This document shows, in pieces, positions 47,143 to 56,410 of a stretch of 64,000 nt of DNA. The stretch covers positions 3,794,621-3,858,620 of the forward strand of contig JAJEKV010000095.1 of the NCBI GenBank assembly GCA_021234155.1, in the 5' to 3' direction. Below the pieces are notes generated by a model. The model was not told the origin of the DNA and made no database searches. It saw only the letters and a program-made list of their open reading frames with translations. Source of the DNA: Isoetes taiwanensis (taxonomy: Eukaryota; Streptophyta; Lycopodiopsida; Isoetales; Isoetaceae). The position numbers were made by a program, and so were the translations under genes. Within the stretch, counting starts at the first letter, position 1. Each line of letters starts with the position of its first letter.

Positions 47143-50100
47143 ATGGCTGTGAGCCAAGAACCGTGGAAATACTTCCAACATCCTGTTCTCGATCATCAAA
47201 ATTTCTTTACCTGGAAGGAGGCTTTCAAAACCAATCTGCATCTGCGAGATTTGAGCGAAGTTCTAGGTTCTAAATGGAATCCACAGACAGATGCTGAGAA
47301 GAAGAAAGATGATTATGCTTTGAATCATCTAAAAGCATGTGTAGGTACAGATTTTCTGATGGATCTTAAGGATTTTCATGATTTCAAATCGGCTTTCCAG
47401 TTTATTCATGATCAGTGTGTACTTAAAGGAGAAGGTCACCAGCTTTTGTGTCTTACACAGATTGATACCCTCAGGTTGCTTGATTGTTCTGGAGTAAGAG
47501 ATTATTTGAAGAAACTTAGAGGTTTACAAGAAGCTTATGTCGCAGCAGGTGGTCAAATGAAGGATTCCAGGCTTATTCTTTATGCACTCAAAGGATTGCC
47601 TGAAGAATATAGGCATTTTGTCAAATTTTATAAGCTGCAACAAAATATTTCAGTTGATTTTCATCAATTTCAGCAGCAATTAATTGAAGAAGAGCAGGAA
47701 CATAAAAGGTCAGCAGATACTGCAGCAGCTCATTATTCTAATACTAAAGCTGTTCCTTCTAGTTCTGTTTCCTCAAAGTCGACTTCTACTAAGAAGCCAA
47801 TGTCATGTTGGCACTGTGGAGCAGAGGGTCATATGAAGTTTCAGTGCAAGAAATTTCAGAAGGAAGTTGCTCAATATCTCAAGTATAAATCATCATCTAG
47901 AAAAGATAAAGAGACTGTCAAAGATTCAGAGATTAGTGCCAAGGTTTCAGAAATTTCGCTTGATGATCTGGAGGAGCAGTTTTTGGCTTTGGTGACTGAT
48001 CAGTTTGAGGAAGATGAGCTTTGGCTTGTTGATTCGGGAGCCACCAAGCATTTGGCCAGTAAGTCCCATGTTTTTTCTGATCTACAACCTCATCATTCCA
48101 CTGTAGTCAAGATGGCTGATGGCAATCTTGCTCGTTCTAAAGGCAAGGGCAAGGTTCAAATCGATCTTGATTCCTCTTCTACACTCAAAATTGATGATGT
48201 TCTGCATATGCCTGATTTGGTGGTAAATTTGCTTAGTGTGAGTCAAATTTATAAACAATTAGGTTTCTCAATTCTTTTTGAAGGAGGTCAAGTCTATATC
48301 TGCAGCAAGAAACTCTTACAGCTGATTGATCCAAGTTTGGTTGGGATTGTTGCTCAAGGCAATTTAACCAAAGATGGTCTTTATGTTCTGCATGGCAAGA
48401 ACACTCATCATGCTCATACTGCTGAAGTCTCACCGTCTTCTACTTCTTCCTGCTCAACTTCAGAATCCTTATGGCATGCCAGGTACGGGCATATTGGTCT
48501 TTCTCCTCTAGTTATTGCATCTAAATTAGGAATGGTTCAAGGCCTTCCTTTACTCAAAAATCAAGACCTGCAATGTCATGCCTGCAGATTGGGCAAACAA
48601 GTGCAGGCTCCATTTCCTAAACAAGCAACATTTCGAGCTACTCAGCCTTTAGAACTTATTCATTCAGATATTTGCTATATGCCACTTGAATCCTTGGCTG
48701 GTAGCAGGTATTTTCTGGTTTTTGTAGATGATTTTAGTCGATTCACTTGGGTTTATCCACTGAAGTTTAAGTCTCAAGCCCTCTCTACTTTCAAAAATTT
48801 CAGTGCCTTGGTTCAAACTCAGCTGTCTACTTCTATCAAGGCTATCAGAACAGATAATGCAAGAGAGTATTTGTCAGCAGAATTTGAAGCCTATCTTCGA
48901 GATAAAGGCATTCATAGGGAACTTATTGTGCCCTATGCTCATTCCCAAAATGGGGTGGCTGAGCGGAAGCACAGAACATTATTGAATTTAGCTCGAAGCA
49001 TGCTCAAACACAAGAACATGCCACCTAGTTTTTGGGCAGAAGCAGTTCTGACAGCTTGTTATCTTTCAAATCGGGCACCCACAAAGTCCTTGAATTTAAA
49101 GACACCCTTTGAGACACTTTATTCAATCAAACCTGATGTTTCCCATTTCAGAGTGTTTGGATGTCTTGGTTATGCTGCCTATCCAAAGGAGATACTACAG
49201 AAGCAAGGCAAGTTAGCTGATAGGGCACGTCAAGTCATTTTCATTGGATATACTCCCAACATGAAGGCCTGGAGGTGTTATGATCCCGAAACTCAGACTG
49301 TTTTTGCCTCAAGGAGTATGCAATTTTTTGAAAACAAATCTTATGATTTTCAGCTTTCACATCCTGTTGATTATGACACTGCTGTCATAAATCTTTTAGA
49401 CATTGATTCTTGTTCTTCTCCATCATCTATTTCTTCCTCATCTTCCACTATTTCTCTTCCTCTCTCTTCTTCATCTTCCACTGTTTCTGCTTCCTCATTT
49501 CTTAGTCCTCCTGTACCTTTACCCACATTTAGCCCTTCTATTTCTTTACCTACAATTGAGCCAATCCCAAAGTCCATATCCACAAATCCATATGCTGACT
49601 ATGAACCTCTTGATTACCATGAAATACCTGAACATTCGTCGTCTGTTTTACCTCTTACTTTTCCTCAGCCCAACCACATTCATGATTTACAATACCCTGA
49701 CTCTAGTTCTTCTGTTTTGTGCAATTTTGCACTCATGACTAAAGTTTTACACGATCGAGATCCTCTTTTCTACAATCAGGCAGCTAAATCAGATCACTGG
49801 ATTCATGCCATGCAAGAGGAATTGGAGATGATGTCAAAACAGGATACATGGGATCTTGTTCCTCGACCTTCTGATAAGAATGTTATAGGTGCCAAATGGA
49901 TCTTTAGGACTAAATACAGGTCGGATGGTACTATTTCCAGATACAAGGCTCGTCTTGTAGCAAAAGGGTATACTCAGCAGGAAGGCTTTGATTACAATGA
50001 TGTTTTTTCTCCTGTGGTCAGATTGGATACTTTGAGAGCTGTATTGGCCTTAGCAGCACAGTCAGCCTGGCCAGTTCATCATTTTGATTTCAAATCTGCT

Positions 50101-50694
50101 TTTCTCAATGGTGATTTGGAGGAAGAGTTGTATATGCAGCAGTCCCCAGGTTTTGTGAGCAAACAATTTCCTGATTATGTTTGCAAGCTTAAGAAAAGTA
50201 TATATGGTTTGAAACAGGCACCTCGGTGTTGGAATCACAAAATTAATGGGTATCTGGAAAAATTGGGATATCACAGGTCTCGAGCAGATCCTAGCCTCTA
50301 TTTTCAGTTTCAAGGTGCCAATGTATCTATTCTTCTTCTTTATGTTGATGATACTATTCTAACTGGCAGTGCAGTTGATCTCATTCAACATACCAAGAAT
50401 TGTATTTTCTCAGACTTTGAAGTCACTGATTTGGGTCTTATGCACTATTGTTTGGGTATTGAAATTTGGCAGACTCCTCAAGGTATTCACCTCACTCAGC
50501 AGAAGTATATTAAAGAGATACTAGACAAATTTCATATGACAGATGCCAAGCCTACTAAGGTTCCTTGGGATCCAGGTCATAAACTATCTTTGCAGTCTGA
50601 AGAAGAAGATGCAGATGCCACTCTTTATCGACAGTTAGTAGGGGAATTGTTATACCTTACTATCACTTTCGACCAGATATCACATATTCAGTAG
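47143..50694 (+). CDS. Copia gag-pol polyprotein (gag, protease, integrase, RT)
   Basis: The ATG at 47143 opens about 1183 codons. Gag is followed by a CCHC knuckle (CWHCGAEGHMKFQC, about residue 222), protease DSGAT (about 297), the integrase HHCC zinc region (HARYGHIG...CHACRLGK, about 445-482) and the integrase core with D (HSDIC, about 508), D (RTDNARE, about 571) and E (GVAERKH, about 607). A Ser/Pro-rich linker and reverse transcriptase (KARLVAKGYTQQ, FDFKSAFLNGDLEEE, LLYVDDTIL near 1067) follow. The frame stops at 50694, after a two-base frame disturbance in the LTITRPDI region. It encodes the machinery for copying and integrating the element. Everything upstream of the break looks intact. 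Confidence 0.95.
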   Translation: MAVSQEPWKYFQHPVLDHQNFFTWKEAFKTNLHLRDLSEVLGSKWNPQTDAEKKKDDYALNHLKACVGTDFLMDLKDFHDFKSAFQFIHDQCVLKGEGHQLLCLTQIDTLRLLDCSGVRDYLKKLRGLQEAYVAAGGQMKDSRLILYALKGLPEEYRHFVKFYKLQQNISVDFHQFQQQLIEEEQEHKRSADTAAAHYSNTKAVPSSSVSSKSTSTKKPMSCWHCGAEGHMKFQCKKFQKEVAQYLKYKSSSRKDKETVKDSEISAKVSEISLDDLEEQFLALVTDQFEEDELWLVDSGATKHLASKSHVFSDLQPHHSTVVKMADGNLARSKGKGKVQIDLDSSSTLKIDDVLHMPDLVVNLLSVSQIYKQLGFSILFEGGQVYICSKKLLQLIDPSLVGIVAQGNLTKDGLYVLHGKNTHHAHTAEVSPSSTSSCSTSESLWHARYGHIGLSPLVIASKLGMVQGLPLLKNQDLQCHACRLGKQVQAPFPKQATFRATQPLELIHSDICYMPLESLAGSRYFLVFVDDFSRFTWVYPLKFKSQALSTFKNFSALVQTQLSTSIKAIRTDNAREYLSAEFEAYLRDKGIHRELIVPYAHSQNGVAERKHRTLLNLARSMLKHKNMPPSFWAEAVLTACYLSNRAPTKSLNLKTPFETLYSIKPDVSHFRVFGCLGYAAYPKEILQKQGKLADRARQVIFIGYTPNMKAWRCYDPETQTVFASRSMQFFENKSYDFQLSHPVDYDTAVINLLDIDSCSSPSSISSSSSTISLPLSSSSSTVSASSFLSPPVPLPTFSPSISLPTIEPIPKSISTNPYADYEPLDYHEIPEHSSSVLPLTFPQPNHIHDLQYPDSSSSVLCNFALMTKVLHDRDPLFYNQAAKSDHWIHAMQEELEMMSKQDTWDLVPRPSDKNVIGAKWIFRTKYRSDGTISRYKARLVAKGYTQQEGFDYNDVFSPVVRLDTLRAVLALAAQSAWPVHHFDFKSAFLNGDLEEELYMQQSPGFVSKQFPDYVCKLKKSIYGLKQAPRCWNHKINGYLEKLGYHRSRADPSLYFQFQGANVSILLLYVDDTILTGSAVDLIQHTKNCIFSDFEVTDLGLMHYCLGIEIWQTPQGIHLTQQKYIKEILDKFHMTDAKPTKVPWDPGHKLSLQSEEEDADATLYRQLVGELLYLTITFDQISHIQ

Positions 50695-51304
50695 GTGTGC
50701 TCACTCGCTTTTATGACACATCCTAAAGTATCTCATTGGAAAGCTGCTAAACAGGTCCTTAGATATCTTGTTGGCACACAAACTGAAGGTCTTTTTCTAT
50801 GGAAGGGTCAGTAATCCTCAGCTGAAAATTTATTCTGACTCTGACATGGCTTCTACAGATGTAACTTCAAGAAAATCCTTGACAGGCTTTATTTCCTTCT
50901 TTGGGAATAGTCCAATCACTTGGAGTTCCAGATCTCAACCTACTGTTAGTATCAGTACTACTGAAGCTGAACTCAAAGCTCTCACTGCTACAACTCAAGA
51001 ACTAAAATGGTTGCTGCATCTTTTTGAAGATTTAAAGATTCCTGTTAAGCCAGCTCATTTATACTGTGATAATAGCGGGGCTATTTCACATGTTAAGGAC
51101 CTAAAGATGCACCTGCAGATAAAACATTTAGATATCAAACTCTGTTTTATCCGAGAGCAACTTCAAGAGGGTTATCTGCTTCTACATCACTGTCCAACTC
51201 ATGCACAGATAGCAGATGGTTTTACTAAAGCGTTATCAGGCAAGCACTTCAGCAATCTTAAAAGTATTTTACACTTGCAACCCTATTGTCCTGAAGGGGG
51301 ATAG
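50695..51304 (+). pseudogene. Copia RNase H domain in a different frame
   Basis: After the stop at 50694 the HPKVSHWKAAKQVLRYL segment continues in the original frame for about 100 bases. The RNase H domain proper (YSDSDMAS...SRKSLTGFISFFG...STTEAELKAL...YCDNSGAISHVKD...KHLDIKLCFIREQL) is then open to the stop at 51304 in another frame. RNase H catalytic residues (D of YSDSD, E of TEAE, D of YCDN) are present. The breaks make a single full-length polyprotein impossible without frameshifting. Confidence 0.85.
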
Positions 51305-51335
51305 CAGCTGAAGGGGGATTTTCAAGCATCCAGTC

Positions 51336-51344
51336 AAAGGGGGA
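51336..51344 (+). promoter_or_regulatory. Polypurine tract of the copia element
   Basis: aaaggggga lies immediately before the 3' LTR and is preceded by two more gaaggggga-like copies near 51293 and 51310. It would prime plus-strand DNA synthesis. Confidence 0.85.
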
Positions 51345-51521
51345 TATTAGAAAGGAGAGATATTACTATGCTGACTAGATGCTGACGTGTCACTGTAGCT
51401 GACGTGGCGTACTCTATATAAGCCACAGTCAGTCTTCTTTAGAGTAGTTGAGTGGAGAGACCAACTCACGTTGATGCGCTTGTATCTTCTTCTATTCTTT
51501 CAGTTTCATTACATTCTAAGA
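51345..51521 (+). repeat. 3' LTR of the copia element
   Basis: This is identical to the 5' LTR over all 177 bases on reading both copies, and is followed by the second ACATC target duplication. Confidence 0.9.
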
Positions 51522-52774
51522 ACATCAACCTTTTTAGAGTAGTTACCTTCATCTGAAGCCATCTCTGGGGCCATGTACAATGTTGTACCTCTCTTTGAGT
51601 GGACGTTATCTTTGGTCTGAAAGTCTGCTTTAGTTTCACCAAAATCCGCAAGTTTGACAGTCAAACTTCCATCCGCTGTATTCTTCTTCACTAAGATATT
51701 GGAGGTCTTTATGTCCCTGTGAATCATATGAACTCTATGTAAATCCCTCATTCCCTTGGCAATTTGGAGCAAAAGATCAGTTGACTCATACACGGAAAAT
51801 GGACTAGCTGCAGTTGGATTGGTCTCTTTCTTATTCTCTATTAGCTTCTTTAGATCCATGTCCATGAGCTCCATAACAAGGATTTTCCTATTGGTATTGC
51901 CATCGATTCTAAGTTGTGAATGCCCTAATACCTGTACAATGTGGGAGCAATTCGTGGCCAACAATTTCATAAATATTTTATATTCATAATCAAAGGCCCC
52001 ATGGTAGAAGAACTCTTTAATAGCTACTGGTATTATTTCACACCAGAACCCTTTGCTGATTACTCCAAAACTGCCTCTTCCCAAACATATCTCTGTTTTT
52101 ATTATATCATTAATTGCAATACTACCGTGGTGCCCAATATTGGATGCAAATGGATCCACGACCAATGTTGCTGCAGAACCAATATAACGTCTAGAAAGGT
52201 CCTTCTTATTTGAGCCCCAAACCCAGCCAGAACCACTATGAGTATCCTTTTCACTAGACTTTATGTTCTTTATGAGTGCATTCCTGTCGTGAGCATGGGC
52301 TGATGTAAGGGCATCCTGCAGCATACAACAATCTAACTCTACTTTATCTTGGAGTTGCTTGATAAGTTTCTTTTTAGCTGGATTACCAACTGGGTCACAC
52401 TCCAGGATACGTGCTATCAACCTATTCATCATTCTACAATATCTTTCTACATCACCAACAACCTCACAAAACTCACCTCCACTGTAAAAAATGATAAGAT
52501 TTGATTTTGCGCAGTCTCTCTCTCCACAATGCTGAAGGAGTCGCAGGCCCCTTTTCAAAACCCCAAGCAACTCTTTCCCCACTGCCTCTGCAGACTTTGT
52601 GTTTATTTCTTCTCCAAATCGACCAATCCACCATAGTTGCACATACTGTGCTGTGCAATCGACAAGAAATTTTAAAACAGCACATTTGTTTTTATGAACC
52701 AGCACATTTGTTGTACTAATTTCATGATAGAGAGCAAGGATATTAGTAGCCCAAGTAGTTCGACTCTGCTCCAT
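51522..52774 (-). pseudogene. N-terminal helical region and kinase N-lobe/activation loop
   Basis: From ATG at 52774 (start chosen because the similarity-like MEQxR opening begins there; an in-frame ATG exists 78 codons upstream) about 418 codons are open to the insertion. Residues 1-170 are helical and cysteine-containing (HKNKCAVLKFLVDC, LKRGLRLLQHCGERD), reminiscent of the DUF1221/HeLo-type N-terminus of plant MLKL-like proteins; that link is tentative. Kinase motifs are complete: glycine loop GRGSFGVISKG (232-242), VAIKEF lysine (253), HRDIKTSN (352-359), ADFGE (376-380) and MAPE (401-404). The kinase therefore looks catalytically competent until it is cut at codon 418 by the copia element. 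Confidence 0.8.
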
Positions 52775-53364
52775 TGATGTAAAATTCCTGGGGCCGGAGC
52801 ATCCGGCGACAAGATTTTGCTGGTGGAGAAATTTCGTTCGCTGAACAAAAAAGTTTTTGGCTATGGCGGCTTGAACAGCTATGGCAAAATTCCTTCCTAG
52901 AACGGCTACGCCGAGCAATTTCTTAAGGAATGTCTTGCCTGAACGAATATGGCGGAGGCTGATTTGGGCTCTTTTTCTTTCAGAAAAGAGCTTCAAATAC
53001 TTATGCAAAACCGGGAGGCTCTGTTAATCCTGCGGCAATAAACCCTTACCTCCGCAAGAATAAGGCCATTGCAGACTCCATTTTGGGCGATCTGCTACAA
53101 AAAAAAACCTTGAATCAGAGGCTATGACGCATCAAACAGAGATTGGGTTTGTGAGCACAATGTTTTCTGGAAGGACCTCTCTCAATCCGGCCCAATGCGG
53201 CCTCACTAAGACGCCTTGAATTTTTTGTGGAGTTGGTCGTTGCTTCGTAGCCTAATTCCGGTTCCCAAAAACTTTGCTAAACTCAAAAAGCGCAGAGCTC
53301 GAAGAAGAAGATGATGCTTAGCTTCTAAGTGATCAACCTTACAACATTGCACACATGCTTGTGA

Positions 53365-53518
53365 CCAAGTGATCAATTTGTAACGTAAACTCAATTTAGG
53401 TTTCATTCTGCTCAATCCGCCTATCCGCAGTCGCCACGTGGCCAAGTGATCAATTTGCAACGTAAACTCAATTTAGGTTTCATTCTGCTCAATCCGCCTA
53501 TCCGCAGTCGCCACGTGA
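53365..53518. repeat. 77-bp tandem duplication with G-box-like CACGTG sites
   Basis: ccaagtgatcaatttg-aacg through cgcagtcgccacgtg occurs twice with a single difference. It lies about 600 bp upstream of the kinase start. The unit also has an inverted partner (cagaatgaaacctaaattg) near 53980. Confidence 0.85.
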
Positions 53519-54008
53519 ACATTCTTTAATGACGTGGCATTAAAGTTCCTTAATTCAAGTAGCAATTTCTACGGGGTGATTCCACATATGAAACATAAAA
53601 AATCCACGTAGGACACATTAAAGGATCAAGAAAGAAAAATAGAAAAAAAAACAAAATAGAGATCCACGTGGCAATATTTGAGCAAGGGACACATATATTA
53701 TTTTTAGGGCCAGCCAATATTGGCTGTCCTTTAAAAAAAAACTCATGGCAACGCCACGTAAGTATTTTTAATTAACTTCCACTCAAGTGGAATAAATCAC
53801 AACAACGACTTTTTGACATGGCAAAATTATATTGGGCAATTAATTAAAATTAAACATTTTAAAGTCCTAGTCGAATCTCACCCTTAGTCTGCATTCTGTT
53901 TTTTTTCTAACGTTCCGGCTTTTTGATAACATTCTGTTTTGTGTTCTGTTTTGGACCAATGGGGCGTTGACAATTGTGCAGAATGAAACCTAAATTGCGC
54001 CCACGTTA

Positions 54009-54110
54009 ATAAAATGCGTGTTTACCCTGCATTCCGGCAGGGTCAACCATGCTTCCGCGTGTCGGCATGGTCCTGTCGGAATGCAGGGTAAACACGCATT
54101 CTATTATACG
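54009..54110. repeat. Long near-perfect hairpin (~45-bp arms)
   Basis: The arm aaaatgcgtgtttaccctgc...ggcagggtcaaccatgc (about 54011-54052) pairs with the inverse at about 54064-54104 (gcatggtcctgtcgg...acacgcatt) with two or three mismatches and a two-base bulge. The loop is about 11 bases. Its size would suit a MITE remnant or a microRNA-like precursor. Confidence 0.8.
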
Positions 54111-55126
54111 TTGCACACATGCCTTGTGACCCTTCCGAATAAGGGAATTTTTTTGGGAATTTTTTTTTTAAGACATTATTTATAAGGGTAAAAAAAAATG
54201 CCCTTCACCATGGAAAGGGCAAAAATAAAATTTCGAAATTTTTTTTATTAAAGGCCCTTTTTTCTATTATTAATTTTTTTTATAATATTTTATTCTTTAT
54301 TATTTTATTGTTAATTTATACACGTATAATAATAAAATCCAAAGAATGGGTTAGTAGCAAATTAGCCAAAAACCGTATTTTTAGCACGCCAGCTCAACCA
54401 AGCCTACAACCTTTCTTGCAATTATAGCCTATCCACGTAGCACCTTCACATCAATAAAAATTGATGTGGCATTAACTGTTACCGTTAGATTCTCTTTTTT
54501 CAACATCAAGGGCCAGAGAAATTAGAAAATCCCATAAAAAAGGCACAGAGATGCATAAGGTCACGGCCTATTTGTCGGATGTTTTAAAAACCATGAAGAT
54601 CGATCCTCCCTGCTAAAAAATGCCAGGCTATGGCCGAAGCCCTCATCCTCCTTATCTATGCCCTGCTTTGCCATAGCCAGAAGCTCCATGCCAGAACTCC
54701 TTTTTGGCAAAAAAAAGGTCCTCCATTTTCAATTCCTAGTCCCTTTCTTTTTCCATTATCCTGCTGTGTTATTTTGCAAATCCAGCTCCAAACCCTAAAA
54801 ATGGAGCCGAAGTTTGTGGCTTTTGGAGCACTCTTAAATCTTCCATGTTTTGTCCGACAGAGAGATTCGTTTGTATTCCGACGAGAATGGTTGTCTTTGG
54901 GTTCAAGATTCTGTTGTTTTAATGCTAGATTCTTTCATTTCGCATAATGGGATTGTTTATGAAATTGATAAAGTAACTCTTCCTGCAGATGTAGAAAAGG
55001 CATACCAAAATTGTTGTTGATCTAAAAGAAGGGGAGACTTATTGATGGTACCTACCTTCTAGCTTTTAATTTTCTCTTTTTAGACTGCTCACAAAATCCT
55101 CAATAGTCTTCTTATTCTACTGGTTA

Positions 55127-55960
55127 TTGACTCACGTTTTTTCCTGTGATTTTGCATATTTTTACGGATCCTCCACGAAGGCTGCAGAAAATTTTGGTGA
55201 TGACATACTTCAACTAATTCACACTTTGCCACATCTACAATGTCTTGCCATCATATCCTACATGCTAATCTTCTCCAGTGATATAGAGAATATTATAAAG
55301 AATTTGCCATTAGATCTCAGAATTCTTGATCTTCACCTGGATCATAACCTTTCATATTTCACCCCTGCAACAATAAATGAGTGTTATGCAAATTCAAGAC
55401 AGTCACTTAAGCACGGTTGTAGAGAATTGACGGGATTGCAGAGGTTTGATCTGGACAAATGTGGCATCATTTCATCAAGAGGCTTGGAAGCATTATCAGC
55501 TATCATATATCTCTTACTTCCCTATAGTCACCAAATCAGTTGGATTGATATTGAGAAACTTTGTAAATCCTGCAAATCATTGCAACACTTATCTATAGTT
55601 TCTCTTATCCTTCAAGCTACAAACCCGGAAAGGTTTGATGGCACAAGTAGGATGTTCAATAATTGGGGACAAACAAAGAAACCTAAGCAACCTACTTTGG
55701 ATTTTTTTTAATTGCCATTAGCCCTTTCTTCTTTAAGACTCTATAGCTCTCCACACCAGTCAGCCCTCCTCGACTCGTTCCCACTATTGAAAATTTTAAA
55801 ACATAGTGGCCGTCAACTATGAGAACTTCATGCTCATGCACTCTTCAACACAAGTTGGCATACAATTTCAGTTTGGTGTGCAAATCTTAAGGTGCTTGAT
55901 TTATCACATGAGAGCAACTGATTTAGTCATCTTACTGGGGTATATGTTCTTCTGATTCAT
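55127..55960 (+). pseudogene. LRR (RNI/F-box-LRR-like) remnant
   Basis: A 194-codon frame (55127-55711) contains irregular leucine-rich repeats: LPHLQCLAI, LPLDLRILDLHLDHNLS, CRELTGLQRFDLDKCGIISSRGLEALS and CKSCKSLQHLSIVSL. It ends at a stop, and a further repeat (WCANLKVLDLSHES) follows in another frame near 55885-55920. The cysteine-leading repeats resemble AMN1/F-box-LRR proteins. The exact family is not recognised, and the breaks indicate decay or unrecognised introns. Confidence 0.5.
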
Positions 55961-56109
55961 TTGCTTTTGCCTCTAAGCTGAGGAAAATTTTCATGTCTAT
56001 TGCATTAGTGCTCTGACATCCATCTCTACTGCCTGAGTCTGTTATTTATATAAGTTTCTCCACAACTTTACAAGATTCATAGGTTTATAAATGTCTACAG
56101 ATAGGAAGT

Positions 56110-56410
56110 TGTAACAGACCCATGGGAGATTGCTCGAGTGGATCTTAGTGTCGCATTCCCGAGACACCGGCATAAATAGATAGATTCGACTACTCATAAA
56201 CATCTAGACAGTTTTGCCCAGTTGGTTAAGGGCATGTCCGTTTGAAACGTTACATCTGATACCAAATGTAACGTTCCTAACCAACATGCCCTTAACCAAC
56301 TGGATAAAACCGTCTAGAAGTTTATGAGTAGTCGCTTCTACCCATTTATGCCAGTGTCTCAAGAATGCGACACCAAGATCCACTCGAGTGTCTCCCATGG
56401 GTCTGTTACA
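56110..56410. mobile_element. Foldback element, 301 bp, with 5-bp target duplication
   Basis: The element starts TGTAACAGACCCATGGGAGA and ends with the exact inverse. The two arms of about 135 bp are complementary with scattered mismatches, meeting near the gataccaaatgtaacg segment. Flanking GAAGT occurs at 56105-56109 and 56411-56415. It has no coding capacity. Superfamily unknown: arm length suits a foldback or MITE, but the 5-bp duplication does not match CACTA (3), Harbinger (3), hAT (8) or Mutator (9). Confidence 0.85.

Larger units (their letters stand above)
46455..51521 (+). mobile_element. Full-length Ty1/copia retrotransposon, very recent insertion
   Basis: The 5067-bp element has two 177-bp LTRs (46455-46631 and 51345-51521) that read identical base for base, and a 5-bp target duplication ACATC (46450-46454, 51522-51526). 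A primer-binding site TGGTATCAGAGC abuts the 5' LTR, and a purine tract abuts the 3' LTR. The gag-pol order gag, protease, integrase, reverse transcriptase, RNase H is that of Ty1/copia. It lies in opposite orientation to the kinase gene it disrupts. Identical LTRs imply a recent insertion. The coding frame is broken three times close to the RT/RNase H junction. The LTR ends are TA...GA instead of the usual TG...CA. Confidence 0.95.
44992..52774 (-). pseudogene. Kinase plus GH18-like gene, split by a copia retrotransposon
   Basis: Three coding blocks lie in one minus-strand order: kinase N-terminal part (52774-51522), kinase C-lobe (46454-46044) and GH18-like domain (46173-44992). The first two join exactly across the 5.07-kb copia insertion when one target-duplication copy is removed, restoring the VDVYSFGI motif of kinase subdomain IX. 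Kinase and GH18 frames overlap by 130 bases in different phases near a run of five C, so a single protein would need a one-base indel, an intron or frameshifting there. A second copy with both domains in the same order lies at 62248-63420, which argues that the association is old. Individual parts are described in separate entries. Confidence 0.75.
52775..55126. other. Upstream region of the kinase gene and intergenic DNA
   Basis: No further gene is recognised. The region holds repeats described separately (77-bp duplication, 54-kb hairpin), AT-rich low-complexity DNA at 54150-54330, and a 105-codon plus frame at 54630-54947 without known motif. Confidence 0.45.
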
